From: Mesostigma viride
Taxonomy: Eukaryota > Streptophyta > Mesostigmatophyceae > Mesostigmatales > Mesostigmataceae
Direction of reading: 5' to 3'
DNA: 64,000 bases
Assembly (NCBI GenBank): GCA_009746045.1
Contig: RPFO01000164.1
Span: 786,712 to 850,711 of the forward strand
Below the pieces are notes generated by a model. The model saw nothing but the letters and a program-made list of their open reading frames with translations, did not search any database and had not been told where the DNA came from. Shown here one piece after another: positions 20,002 through 31,500 of the stretch; the stretch's first letter is position 1; each line of letters begins with the position of its first letter. A program made the translations under genes and the position numbers.

Positions 20002-20260
20002 TAATTAATTAATTAGGAACGTACATCACTCCGTTGGGAGTCAATGTAGCACATATCCCTGAGAAGGGGCATATGGCTTTTAATACATCCTAGGCTACTT
20101 CATGCAAGGGTGGGAATGTAAGCTACCCTTGCTCTAGGCGCACCAGGGCACCGGCACCGCCATGCTGTCTCAGGTTCAACCCGCCTAAGGGGGGGGATCC
20201 TGGCACGGGGGAGGAAGATCATCATGGCTATACAAGGGCTAGGGCATGGCTTCTCGACAG

Positions 20261-21584
20261 CACCGACTACAATACGCTTCCGCGGACACCTTTTTCAGCG
20301 GGGAAAGTGCCCCCGGGCTTCCGGGGCAAATTCAGCAAGCGCTGCGGAACTTAGATACTAAAATTTCGTTTTTGGTTCGTACCGTACAGCCAATCATTTT
20401 GCGCCCGGATCAAATTGTGATCTGGTCACTGAACACGAAAAATTTCAGCGGAACGTACGAAACACCAACGCAACTACAGAAAATTTTCAGTGACGAAACT
20501 GTAGTACCGTGTACCCAAGCAAAATGTAGTAGGACTTCGCTAAATTCACGTTCGGAATTTTTCCCCGCAAGATTCCCCCGCAAGATTCCCCCGTACGATC
20601 CCCCCCGCTAGGTTCAGGCTCCAGTCGATGCTCGCCAAATGGCGCAAAAAAAGAAACATATGTTAAAATCAACGGTGCGAATCCTCGTTACCGCTCGGGT
20701 AACATTCTCACTCATTTCGCGTCTCCTACGAACCGTATTGTAGTGCGTTAAGCTGCTGGGCAGCCTGCTCCCCAGCTGCGAGGTTGATGTGGACCATCGC
20801 ATCTCCCTCGCCTGGCACGCTTTACGCCAGTACCGGGCCCTGTGGCGCAAGCCCCTGGGCAAGATCGAGAAACAGGACCTGTTCAAGGTCCTCGTCCTTC
20901 CTGTTCTCACGTATGGAGCCGAGACGTGTCCAGACCCTCACTGCCGACCTGGCCCGCAAGCTGGACGGCGCGGTCACCAGCATGCTGCGATCCATTTACA
21001 GAGAAGGATATGCTGCCCATGTCCGCAATGAGGACCTGTACCAGGGCATGCCCTATATCACCAGCACCATTAAGCAACGACGCCTGCAGCTAGTAGGGCA
21101 CCTAGCTCGCACCAACCAGGTAGACACCTCACGTGGCCCCCCCGCAGGACTGCGACCAGCCCAGCCTGGCCGGCACCTCCTGACGTGGGCTGGGCCCAGT
21201 GATGTTAGACGCCGCAAGGCCCGCACCTTCAAAGAACAGATAGTAGAGGACATGGGGGGCCTATAAGGCCTCTCCGTGATTTGGAAGAAGATGATGGACA
21301 AGGCCAAGTGGGCCCAGGTCATAGAGGACAACGAGCCCCCCCCAGTGGGGAAGCGCCCGCGTGTGCAATCTCGTGGGAGGCACGCCAGATAGCCCCCCTA
21401 GGGCAGCGTGCGGCTGCCTAGATAGATGTTGTAGTTAGAATGTTGTTAGATAGATGTAGTATGTAGCCGGTGTAGATAGATTAGACCGGTAGGACTGTTT
21501 GCACCCATCCATCCATCCATCGGGGTTAATGCTCCGTGACTCCCCAACGGGAGCACGAGTCTAATTAATTAATTAATTAATTAA
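20261..21584 (+). mobile_element. ORF2-bearing LINE, 3' fragment
   Basis: Inserted in the 3' UTR of the LINE copy with TTCTCGACAG duplicated at 20251-20260 and 21585-21594. It carries the end of an ORF2, a 3' UTR, the hairpin CTCCGTGACTCCCCAACGGG and an AATT-repeat tail. The first ~480 bp (20261-20740) is not recognisably LINE, so the copy may be chimeric or inverted at its 5' part. Confidence 0.8.
20750..21266 (+). pseudogene. LINE ORF2 C-terminal region
   Basis: Two neighbouring frames carry the segment downstream of a LINE reverse transcriptase: DHRISLAWHALRQYRALW, KIEKQDLFKVLVLPVLTYG (frame at 20789), then KLDGAVTSMLRSIYREGY, RNEDLYQGMPYITSTI and RRLQLVGHLAR (frame at 20784). The pattern LPVLTYGAET ... 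RRLxLxGHLAR is typical of the ORF2 end in Jockey/RTE/CR1-type LINEs. A frameshift near 20930 separates the parts. No catalytic RT motif is left. It matters as evidence for an autonomous LINE whose 3' end resembles that of the ORF1-only copies. Confidence 0.75.
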
Positions 21585-21626
21585 TTCTCGACAGATCGAG
21601 AGCATCTCTCTGCATAGGCATAGCAT

Positions 21627-24238
21627 CAAAGAGACAACCAGCGCAGGCCAGAAATCGGGAGAATCCGGACCATGGTAGCTCGAGCGGCTGCCGTTATCTT
21701 TTCCGCGTTTTCGAGTCGTTCAGGATGATGAAGATGAATGGTGATGGAAATGTGTATCCTTGTGCATTGAAATTATGGCTGGCTTACGTGTGGAGCGACT
21801 AGATGACCTAGACGGTGGGGTCGGAAACAGCATGCTTGATCAGGGCGTGTGTTTCTAGCCTAACTGGCCGGGAGTGTCTAGTGGTGAGCACCATTGCTGC
21901 GATCGCTCTCCCACCATTTACGAGGAAATACCCGCAAATGGAAAACCACTGAAAAGGTCTAGCTAGTCAGTCATCACGTTAGCCATGCCATGATTCCAAA
22001 CGTCCAAGAACTGCACACGGTGCAAAGGCAAAAAGCCGGAGGACAGCACTTTCAAATGTGCGGCGGGAACCAAAAGCCCGCGGATGCCAGAAAACATCGT
22101 GTTGCGGCAGCGACGCGACGATGTGGACAACGAATCCAGTGCCAAGCTCGGAACGGCCGCAAAGGAGATCTGGCATCACAGGGTTCAGATGTGCGGAGAT
22201 ACTATGCGATCCAGCCGGTCCACGACCTGTTTGTAGAGCTTGTGCCAAGGGGCAGCACCGAACAGATGTGGGTGACGTTGCAAAAAACATCGGACTTGAC
22301 GGAGCATAATGGCTCGGTCATAGTCTTTGACCAATAAACGCTGCAAGAGTTCAACAAGAGTCGTGATGAAATCAACACGATAAGAACAAAGACGGGAAAA
22401 ACGATGTAACTGAGAAAGAACAACACCATATTTTGCTGTGTGGGAAAGGAGACTGTGAATATCGGGGTAACGAATAAAAGGAATTTGCTGGTATTTAGGA
22501 TCCTTGCGCTTATCATAGATAGCCGTACGCCAGCCCTTCTTGTTATGGGTAATGTTAAGATCGAGGTAATTGCAATGAGTATCCTCCGACGTGAGCTTTA
22601 ATGTGAGGGACGCTTGCGGGTAGATGCCAGGCAGACCAGCGGTGATATACAAATGGGTTGCGAAATCAGGGTTGTCGAAAGCGATGACATCATCAATGTA
22701 TCGACATGTATGGATAAAACGCCTGATGAGAACATCATCGTTTGAGGCAATGAGATTCTCCATGAATGCAAGCTCATAAGTGTATAGATAGAGGTTTGCA
22801 AGGAGCCCGGCACAGTTAGTGCCCATAGGGATGCCGATAGCTTGTTGGTATACATTGCCCGCAAAACAGATGAAGGTGTTATCAACAAGATAAGAGATCC
22901 AATGGACAAGGTCAGCCTTCGTGATAATATAATTATAACCATCCCGCACGATAGCACCTGCCGCGATCCCTGAGAGCCACGTTGCCGTGGGCTTGGTCTG
23001 AGAAACACGCACGTGCAGGTGGTTGCGCCCGTGAGGCCTACGTGCATACAGACGAGTAAGGAGGCTATCTAAACGAGCTTTCAAATCGTGCAAATCTAGT
23101 GTGGTATATAGAGTGGTGAAATCATAGGTGGCTATGGGCATAGGTATACGTTTCTCTGCTGCTGTCTTAGAACGGCTAAGGGCGGCAAGGCGTAGGCGTA
23201 CTTGGGCTGAGTCTATGACGATCCAACTACCAGCGCATTCATACCCGGCATTCGACAGCACCTCCACCCATAATGCATTGGCTTCGGGGAGAAGAGCATT
23301 CAAAGCATGGCAGATGAGTTTCGAGAGAGGCATCAGTGGGGCTGAATGCGACGCAGCAATGGTGCGCAAAGCAACAGGAGTTTTGTGCAGCTTAAGAGTG
23401 AGATACAGATATGGGAACGTAGTGGTGGTGGCGCGTCGCTGCCGCTTAAGGAATGCCCGAGCAAAAATGTTTTGGCTGTGCAGAAAAGCCCGATGAGCAG
23501 CGGTGATACTGGCGGTGGACTGTGCACGCTGAACATAGGTAGGGCTGGACGCCAACTCGTGTTGCAAAGTAGCAAGGTAGTGCTTCTTGCATATGAAAGC
23601 AAAGTTGTTGGCACTCTTGTCAACACACGTGATGATAAAGTCCTGCTTGAAGTGGTCAAGAAGTGCTTTATCTGTGGTGTTGAGCCAGGTGGTGCGGTGG
23701 ACCTGCTGGAGACGGTAATCAAGCCTGGTGAGACGTGCATTGCATTCGTGAATGACGGCGCGAAACCACGGTTCCATGGCAAGGGGAGCAAGCTGTAGGT
23801 CCGTGCTCATGGCATTGCAAAATTTGCGCAGTGATGTGGAGAGCAGTGCATTCACCTCTTTGGCACACGTGCGCTGGACCCACGGCCGAAACTTGGTGCC
23901 TTTGGCAAAAAGGTCTACAAGCGTGTGGCTCGGCAGGATGCTGAGGTCAGCGGTCATGACGTGCTGTGAGGTGGGATCAAGGTACTTGAAATACCGTTGT
24001 TGTTGGCAGGGGCAGGGCCCTGCCAAGATGGTGGCCAGCTCGGTGGGCGTTGTATCGCGGCTGACCTTCCCGTTGCTGAAAACCATTTGTCCCAAGGTGG
24101 GAGAGTAATGCCAGGCAGCAATGGGAGTGCCGAAAGTGTTGCGCACCACGAGCGGCATCGCAGCCTGCACTTGCGGCAAATGCAGAATGTGTGGCAAACA
24201 CAGCTCATCCATCGCAGCATGAATGAAAGGTGAGATTG
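21627..24238 (-). mobile_element. Penelope-like retroelement with intact RT frame
   Basis: 2,612 bp flanked by AGCAT at 21622-21626 and 24239-24243, inside the LINE 3' UTR. It holds one long frame (22185-24212) followed by about 560 bp of 3' UTR that ends, on the minus strand, with CTGCGCTGGTTGTCTCTTTG. That terminus is the source of many short fragments across the window. It may be 5' truncated, since the frame remains open up to the edge. Confidence 0.85.
22185..24212 (-). CDS. Penelope-like reverse transcriptase, 675 aa
   Basis: ATG at 24212, stop at 22185, no disabling change. Recognisable parts: CPCQQQRYFKYLDPTSQHV with MTADLSILP at about 67-95; CVDKSANNFAFICKKHY at 196-212; FPYLYLTLKLHKTPVALR at 266-283, the [L/P]KxHK block shared by Penelope-like RTs; motif A YDFTTLYTTLD (Asp364); GIPMGTNCAGLLANLYLYTY at 460-479; and the catalytic CRYIDDVIAF at 503-512. 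Both catalytic aspartate motifs are intact. No GIY-YIG endonuclease is seen at either end, so this is an endonuclease-lacking lineage or the domain was upstream and lost by truncation. Assignment to Penelope-like rather than another MGTNCA-type RT group is from motifs only. Confidence 0.75.
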   Translation of the reverse strand: MDELCLPHILHLPQVQAAMPLVVRNTFGTPIAAWHYSPTLGQMVFSNGKVSRDTTPTELATILAGPCPCQQQRYFKYLDPTSQHVMTADLSILPSHTLVDLFAKGTKFRPWVQRTCAKEVNALLSTSLRKFCNAMSTDLQLAPLAMEPWFRAVIHECNARLTRLDYRLQQVHRTTWLNTTDKALLDHFKQDFIITCVDKSANNFAFICKKHYLATLQHELASSPTYVQRAQSTASITAAHRAFLHSQNIFARAFLKRQRRATTTTFPYLYLTLKLHKTPVALRTIAASHSAPLMPLSKLICHALNALLPEANALWVEVLSNAGYECAGSWIVIDSAQVRLRLAALSRSKTAAEKRIPMPIATYDFTTLYTTLDLHDLKARLDSLLTRLYARRPHGRNHLHVRVSQTKPTATWLSGIAAGAIVRDGYNYIITKADLVHWISYLVDNTFICFAGNVYQQAIGIPMGTNCAGLLANLYLYTYELAFMENLIASNDDVLIRRFIHTCRYIDDVIAFDNPDFATHLYITAGLPGIYPQASLTLKLTSEDTHCNYLDLNITHNKKGWRTAIYDKRKDPKYQQIPFIRYPDIHSLLSHTAKYGVVLSQLHRFSRLCSYRVDFITTLVELLQRLLVKDYDRAIMLRQVRCFLQRHPHLFGAAPWHKLYKQVVDRLDRIVSPHI

Positions 24239-24725
24239 AGCATGGCTAAATTCTTAATGCAACATCCATGGGGGTCCCATTATAGACATAGCGTGGCTAA
24301 ATGTTGAAGGCATCATCCATGATGGGGGCCATTATGGGCTCACATGCGCGGGGGCCACCACATGCTAGGCTAAGCCTTACTAATCTACACTACTGGTATA
24401 TATATTCCTAGTCTGAGGTGACAGGAGGGGGCTGCCAGGGCTTGTGGTCAACGTGGATGACCGCCCCCCTCCAGTATACCGGCTTCCCCCTTGCGCTCTG
24501 CCGGAGCTGAAGGTAGGTCGGCCATAGCTCGCGTCGCCGCTGTTGCTGGGCCAGGGTCAAGTCGTCGTCCAGCGTGAAGTGAGTCTCCGAGAGCTTCTTG
24601 CGGCATTTAAGGAACGCCAGCTTGTCCGCCATGTACTTAAAGGTGAGGAGCACGGGTGCCGGGCCAGCCTTCCCCCGCGCGCGGGGGAGCCGGGCGGACA
24701 GCCGACATGTCCAGCTCACCAGTGA
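24239..24725 (-). pseudogene. LINE copy 4: ORF1 C-terminal part and 3' UTR
   Basis: Minus-strand TLDDDLTLAQQQRRRELWP and KPVYWRGAVIHVDHKPW with a stop at 24408, followed by 3' UTR matching copy 1. At protein level this segment is nearly identical to copy 1. It is cut at 24725 by the DNA transposon and at 24239 by the Penelope-like element. Confidence 0.9.
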
Positions 24726-24757
24726 CCCTACCAGCCATTTAGAATGTACTCCAGCAC
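24726..24757 (+). repeat. Left terminal inverted repeat of the 8.9 kb transposon
   Basis: Starts CCCTACCAGCCATTTAGAAT. Exact match, inverted, to 33607-33638. Confidence 0.95.
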
Positions 24758-24855
24758 AAGTACATTTTGAGTTTTTCCAAGTTTCCTCTTTTTTGCTTGT
24801 TTCAAGTTCAGTTCTGCAAAAAAAGTGTCCCCATGGCCCCTGGATCTCATCTGGA

Positions 24856-24962
24856 GGTAGTTGAACTAGTATATGCTACAAAATACTACATTGTACTAGT
24901 TTGTACTACTTTGTACTACATTTTTACTATAATGTACTACATTGAACTACATTTGAACAAAT
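24856..24962. repeat. Left subterminal repeats (GTACTACA-type)
   Basis: About ten short motifs of the form TACTACATTG, GTACTAGT and GTACTACTT within 105 bp. The TIR itself contains GAATGTACT and the internal palindrome has GTACTAAGG, so GTACT may be the core of a transposase-binding site. Confidence 0.65.
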
Positions 24963-25687
24963 TTTAAGGCTGCTATGCAGTTGTCTAGTGTTCCAGACCC
25001 TTGAAAAACAGGTTTTGCCGCCTCTTTCGGCTCCCCGACCCTGCTCGCGCCCAGATTCGCTACACGAAAACTGTCGCAGCCACCGGACTAATGAGGCAAT
25101 CCTGCCCCCCATTGCGCCTTGCGATCACATGTAATCAAGCAAGCATGTCATGCATACTGGTGTTGTCATAATTCATCTTGTAGCGATAAGCAAGTATTAA
25201 GTGAGACAGCTATATAATCAGGGACCATAGAAAGCGCCTCACAATCATGACACATGCACATGGCAAAATAGCAACTTCATTGTGGCAAAACTCTTGAAAC
25301 TCACCAAACATCACCAACCACAAATTATATTGTTGCCTTTTATTAAGAGAGTTTTGAACAAGGCAAGTTGCAACACCCGGTTTCCAACCATGATGGACTG
25401 TGGGCACACATATTCCATGCATGGCTATCTTGATGAAAGAGCCCGTGAGCTTTACTCTTAGTTTGCACATGCATAGTCCTAGTTGTCATGCCATTCTTGA
25501 TGCATGATACATGTATAATCAATGCCTGCGCGAAAACATGAGCCACAAAACATATGGTGTAAGACAATGTACAGCATCCTGCAAACATATCGCTCACCTG
25601 TGCTCCTTAATGAGCAGCACTTAACAAGACATCCCACCATGCCTCATAGACCTTGATAAGCATGGCATCGATAGCCAAGCTACTAAT

Positions 25688-28026
25688 CTAGCGCCGTTGC
25701 TTCTTCATGGAATACTCCACTGCTGGATAAGCGGGCTGCAAGTGCACCACGTTCTGCGCGAGAGATGTGACAGGCACCATCGTGATTGATTCAGAGTCGA
25801 AGTACTGCTGGTGACCTGCCGGTGGGGTTAGCACGAAAGCAGTGCCCTGCCCACTGTTACTGTATGTCGAGCGGCTTGTCACTGGAGGTGCATGCCGGTG
25901 GTATTCAACCTCAGGGTCCAATGCCGTGCGAAGTGTCACGGGAGCTGCCTGCCTGTGGTATCCGCCTCCTGCAGCAGTGTACACCACCCGCTGATCGTCC
26001 ACATATGTCACAGCCCTGGGCTGAGCCATGGCTGCATCATAGTGCAGCACCCTCTGGGGACTCGACCGTGTTGAATAATGATGCCCTTGCTGCTCCAGCC
26101 CGTGACTGGAGTCACTGGCTGGAGTACCAGGGACCACCAACGGAGTACGGTACTCGCGCTCCAGTCGCTCCACCCGCTCCCGCAGCTCCTTGACCTCCTT
26201 TCGCATGTCAGGGGTAGCGGGCGCCTCAACTTTTGGTGGTGACTGCTGCGCAGCAACAACCTCCTGCCCCTTTTTCTTCCTGCTCCCCACCGTTGCTGGT
26301 GCTGCAGCTGTGCCTTGAAGTGTGGCCAGCTTTGCATTTATAGCTGCGTGCTCCTGCTCCACCCTGGCCAGCCTCCCCTCAGCTAAGCCAAGCTTCTTGG
26401 CCAGAGCGGGCAGCGACTCGACAGCCTGGCTCCCCCGCTTTGGCTTGGTGCGACCGCCCCCGAGGATGCTTTTGATATCGGTTTGAGCCTCGGCCATTGC
26501 CTCCCTCAAGCCATCATACTCCTTCTTGACCTCATCCAGAGACGAGCGCAAGTCGGATAAGTCGGCATCACCAGCAGTCACCATGGGAATGGCAGCATCA
26601 GCAACCACAGGTGGAATGGCATGCTTAGATGCATTGGTGCAAGTGCGAACATGCTTCTCGCGCTTCACTGGTGCATGCTCCTGCTTGACCCTCCCCTTCT
26701 TCTCGGGTGGCGAGCCGTAAGACTTGTCTGACCTGTTGTCACCGCCATCCCCGCTGCTGTTGTGCGGTGTCATGTCGTCGTCCTGAGTCCCTTCAGCTGC
26801 CCTTGAAGATACGGCAGGGGGTGCACATAGCAGGGGCACCGAGGGGAGTGAGGCAGGAAGTGGTGTGCTTGGCGGCGGCGCTGGGAGTGTGGCAGGGGGT
26901 GTAGACGCTGGCACCTTGTAGCCGACAGCCTGGATGTTGGGCAAGGAGGTGCATACAGGACAAAACAACCCAAGGACATTTTACCATGTGTTTATTTATT
27001 TATTATAAAAAGAGCCCAATCTATCCACGGAAAAGGCACTTATATCAAAGAGGAAAGCATTCGTGCAAGACTTACACTCCAGCCTTTCTCTTGCGTGCAG
27101 GTAGTTTTTAATGCATTGATGGCAGAGTTTGGGTCATAGAATATTCCCGCGGCGGCTTCCACAGCTTGGGCCACCAGAGAAGTTTCTCGAATTGCCCCAT
27201 GGGCGCCCAGATCCACTGCCAGCAACCGCGGCTTACACCACATTGCCGGAAACTGCTTCCCCGGTGATGTGGACGGCAGCGAGTAAAACCCCTGCGAATC
27301 GCTCAAAAGGGGCATTACCAGGCAGAACCACTGCTCCTCTCTATCATTCTTACCCCCCGTACGGACCAGGCCAGCGATTAGGGCCGAGGAGAATGTCGCC
27401 ACGTCAAGCTCCATTGCAGAAGCCATGTCAGCGACAGCTGCCTGGCCATCAAACGTGACCAAGTCTCCGATTGCGAATGTGTCGTTCCCAGTTTCGCAGG
27501 CGACGAAGATGTCGGGATATCCCGGCTTTCCGGTTACCTGCCCCTTGCGCACGTCGAGATGAATCGCCTCGGAGAAGCTGGTATACTCTGTCAGCATAGT
27601 GGCATCCAGCAAGTACAGCTGATTCTCACCATTCTGTCGCCTCACGCCTGCAGGCGTCCCCCCACCGACGTCAATGACGTTGATGACGGCACCTTTGTTT
27701 GCCGTCATCTTCGATGCCACCGCATTCATAGCCATTCTACGCACCCCTAAGTGGCCACCATACTTTACTAGGCATTTGCTGAACACGGGGGCCGAGCTAA
27801 TAAGGCCACTCCCCGAGGCTGACCTAGCATCCTGCGCCATGCGCTCCAACCCAGCGACAGCCCCCCGGCACGGAACAAAACTCTTTCGAAGTCTGGAGTT
27901 GTCGCCCAACACCCCCCCTTCCACAGCGCTAGTTTCCTTAGCTTTTTCTTCGATCTTTACTTCCTCCAGGTTCTCTACCGCGGCAGGGCAGCCATTACCG
28001 ACTTCCTCCGCCATGGCAGACGACAT
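25688..28026 (-). CDS. Transposon gene A: unrecognised protein with coiled-coil C-terminal half, 730 aa
   Basis: Exon 1 is 28026-27076 (ATG of MSSAMAEEVGNG), ending AGT|GTAAGT in phase 0; exon 2 is 26929-25688, after acceptor ACATCCAG, and stays in frame. The intron is 146 bp. The first half (about residues 80-317) is globular with no family I know; it contains AVINVIDVGGGTP, YPDIFVACETGNDTFAIGD and CKPRLLAVDLGAHG. The second half starts with a Pro-rich linker (STPPATLPAPPPS), then a basic KKGRVKQEHAPVKREKHV patch, and heptad-rich segments (SLDEVKKEYDGLREAMAEA, GLAEGRLARVEQEHAAINAK, MRKEVKELRERVERLEREY). The frame is open upstream to 28185, inside the palindrome, but that would lack a sensible leader. 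Its place opposite a putative transposase suggests an accessory DNA-binding or assembly factor, by analogy with TNPA; this is inference. Confidence 0.7.
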
Positions 28027-28102
28027 CGCCGTGATTGCTAACCCCGACTCACGATGAACAGGAACTTTCCCTCTGCCTCCAGGCTGTCTTCTGCGCAGCT
28101 TC

Positions 28103-28429
28103 CATGAAATGTACTTCGTGAAATGCATTTCGTGAAATGTACTAAGGAACGTGATTGGCCGGCGTTCGCTCGCCAAATCTCGCAAAATGTACTAAGGCAC
28201 GTGATTGGTCCCGCAAAATGTACTAAGGAACGTGATTGGCCGGCGAAGATTCTGTAGGGAATTTTAATTGTTGCAAACAGAATCTTCGCCGGCCAATCAC
28301 GTTCCTTAGTACATTTTGCGGGACCAATCACGTGCCTTAGTACATTTTGCGAGATTTGGCGAGCGAACGCCGGCCAATCACGTTCCTTAGTACATTTCAC
28401 GAAATGCATTTCACGAAGTACATTTCATG
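28103..28429. promoter_or_regulatory. Perfect 153-bp-arm palindrome with CCAAT repeats, putative bidirectional promoter
   Basis: 28103-28255 and 28277-28429 are exact reverse complements, separated by a 21-bp AT-rich spacer. Each arm has three copies of GTACTAAGG[A/C]ACGTGATTGG (plus-strand starts at 28139, 28189 and 28220). ATTGG is the inverted CCAAT box and ACGTG an ACGT-core motif. The palindrome lies between the ATGs of the two divergent genes (28026 and 28533), giving both an identical upstream region. It may also be a binding site for the element's own protein, since GTACT recurs in the subterminal repeats. Confidence 0.85.
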
Positions 28430-28532
28430 AAATGCCGAGGTAGCCATGTCTTCTTGCTTGCAAAATTGTGGCTGTTTGTGCGATTAGTGTCAAGGTCAGG
28501 TGTACGTTGAGCTATCCGGACTAGTGGCCGAC

Positions 28533-31500
28533 ATGGCGGTCGAAACGGAAGGTGTGCTATGGCTTTGCTGGGACATAATCGTGGCTCTCTGCTTCCTGGC
28601 TTTCGCTATCATGCTGATGGGACACCATGGGAAGCGCAAGTCCGCAGCTGAAATGCTAAGCGGCAGCACCCATGCCGGCAGCCTAGTGACCGACGAGACG
28701 GTCGACTGTAAGTGCGGCCACGAGTGCATGAAGCCCATTAAAACATCACATCTCCAGGCATTGCGGAGCGCCTGGTTTGCGCCCGGGCGGAAGCAAGAGG
28801 ACAGGAAGGCGGCGATAAAGCAGCAGCTGCACCAGGGGGGGTACGACGCCATAACGACCATGTCGTCATCTACTCGTCACAAGTTCGTTCATGACGCTGG
28901 TTTCCGGTTCGTTCTCGACGGGGGAGTCAAGGATAAGAACACAGGGTCTGTGACCCCTTTTCACTTTCAGGTTTGCGAGGCGGCATTCAGGCACTGCCTG
29001 AAAATTAGCAACCACGTTTGGCACTCGTCGGTCCACGAGGTGGCTGATGAGCGCCAAGCGCGAGCCGAGGGACAGCACGTCATAGATGTAAGCGGCCACC
29101 ATGGCAAGAAGCAGTCTCGCGGGGGCTGCAAGGAGAGGGGGCTGGAAGCACGGGCGCTTGCGGAGGAGTGGATTCGGCGGTGGTTGGAGCCCGCGGTGCA
29201 GAATGACCCGACAAACGGAACTACGTTCATTGAGGAGCCATGCAAGCAGACTCTTTTCGCCACTTATGTGAAGGAGAACGAGAAGGAAGCCAACTTTCCC
29301 TTCGTGTCTCTCACTCTGTTCCGGATCATCTTTGAGGAGGTTGTTGCAACCAGTTATGTCCGCGTGGAGAAGTTTCGCACGAAGATCATGGGCGTGTGCA
29401 ACATTTGCAGCAACATCAACAACAACATCAATGCTGCCCGTCACACTGACACTAAACGATGGGAGTATTGGAAGGAGGAACTCGCCAACCACGAAGAGCT
29501 TTTTCATGTAGAGAGGAAGGGGTTTCTTGTCAGGCGCTTTAATGGTAAGAACGGTCACTATCATTCCATGTCCATGGACGCTATCGCTCACATGAGGACT
29601 CACATTCCTGCGGCGGCTGAGGCGCCTAAGGACTTTCTTTCCAAGCGAGACCTGACCGTACCTTACACCCTGATTTGTACGATTGCACACGGGTTGAGGA
29701 CTTTTTTCTGGGTGGTCGCACCATGGGTGATCAACAAGGCTGTGGCTGGTAATTCGGGCAGGATAACTGTCACCATCCTTGTTCGTCACATCATTGAAAT
29801 CTGCGAGCAACAGTCGTGGAACAGTGCCACGGACCCTGAGATAAGGGCTTACGGGCTGCCCAGAATTTTGGTCATGCAGGTGGACGGTGGCGGCGACAAC
29901 ATGAACCGCGAGGTTCTGGGGTTCGCCGCCGTCCTCATCATGAGAGGACTGTTTGACCGTGTCCGCTTCTGCAGGCTACCCGTTGGTCACACTCATATTG
30001 ATTGTGATCAACGGTTCGGTTGGTTCGTCAGGTGGATGAATGGCTTAAAGAACAAGGTGACGGACAGGCCACCTGTGAAACTAATCACATTTGATGATGT
30101 GCTGGCGGGCCTTGGCATCGCATTTGAGCATTACTACGAGCAGGGCCCGACAAACTCGATGCGCCAACTCAACCCGAAGAAGCCCCAAGCTGCGGTAAGA
30201 CTTATATTAGTGTGGATGGCTCTTGATATCATGCTGGATTTCTAGTCTTCTCTATGTGCACACTTCATGTGCAGCCATATAGGTCATCCATGTGTGTTTT
30301 AACCATGTTGCATGTGCTACAGATATTATGAGCAGTATTTACTAAGTGTGCTGGAGTCGTTGTTGCATGCTTGTTGTTTTTCACATGTTCACGTCTGCAT
30401 GAACGCATCGTTGATACTAATGATTATTCATATTGCATTATTCCTATTGCATGACTGTTCTATTGCTTGCAGATTGTGGACGCCGCACTGGATGTCACAA
30501 CGTGGCTGAATGGGTGCATCCACCGCGACTTTGGCCGGTGGGTGAAATCGATGGACGCATTTCCGAAGAAGCCAGCCGCGGGCGACACCCATGGCGCGGG
30601 CGCAGGTGCAGGCGGGGGCGGGGGCGGGGGAGAAGGCGCGGGTGCGGGCGCGGGCGCCACCCAAGGCGCGGGCGTAGGCGCGGGCGCGGGCGCCACCGCC
30701 AACTTGGATGATGAGCCAGCAACCGAAGCCGAGAGGGAGAGGCACCGCTCTTCGAAGGTGTTCGATCTCGAAGTGTTTCTAGGGCCGGATATGAACGTGT
30801 ATGTCCGCTGGCGCCTAGCCGCATCAGAAACGTTGGTAAATGCACCGGTGAACAAGTGGCAGCCCACAGGGCCTAACGGCGAGGCTTGTGACGGGGTCAC
30901 GCCCATTGGGTACACCCCGCAGGGAGATCCTGTCTATGGGTGCCTCCTCATGGAGCGTGGCAAGGCCCCCAAGGGAAGTCCCGGTCTAGCACCGCTTTTT
31001 GAATGGGACGAGGGCGGTGCCAGGAGACGTACCTGCGCTAGCCTTCACGGCCTCTTTCCCGACATCGTCTCCGCTGAGAAGCAGCAGTTGCTGGACAGAT
31101 GGTTTGAGCAGGTGCCAAAGTCCGTGGAGGATGTGCGTGCCAACAACGAGAATCTGTTCGACATCATGGAGCAAAAGCTCAAAGAGCAGCGTGAACTGCA
31201 AGCGAACAAGGCGGTACCCTTGCCGCTGCGATCTGCAGGCGACCAGTCGGTTGCGCGGGCAACACGGGCACTGAGGCTGCCCGTAAACCAAGTCATCTCG
31301 CACGTCGCTTGCCCTGCCCGCGAGATTCAAGCGCAGATCAACCGCGCATGTGCGCCCGCTGCGCGAGGGAGCACATCAACGGCAACGCCCGCTTTGCGCA
31401 CACTGATTTCTGGCAGGCACACCTTCAAGGTGAATGGAAGCCTCATACGACGCGGCGACCTACTCGTTGTTAAGCGGCCAGCCGTCACCTGCGGGCAGGG

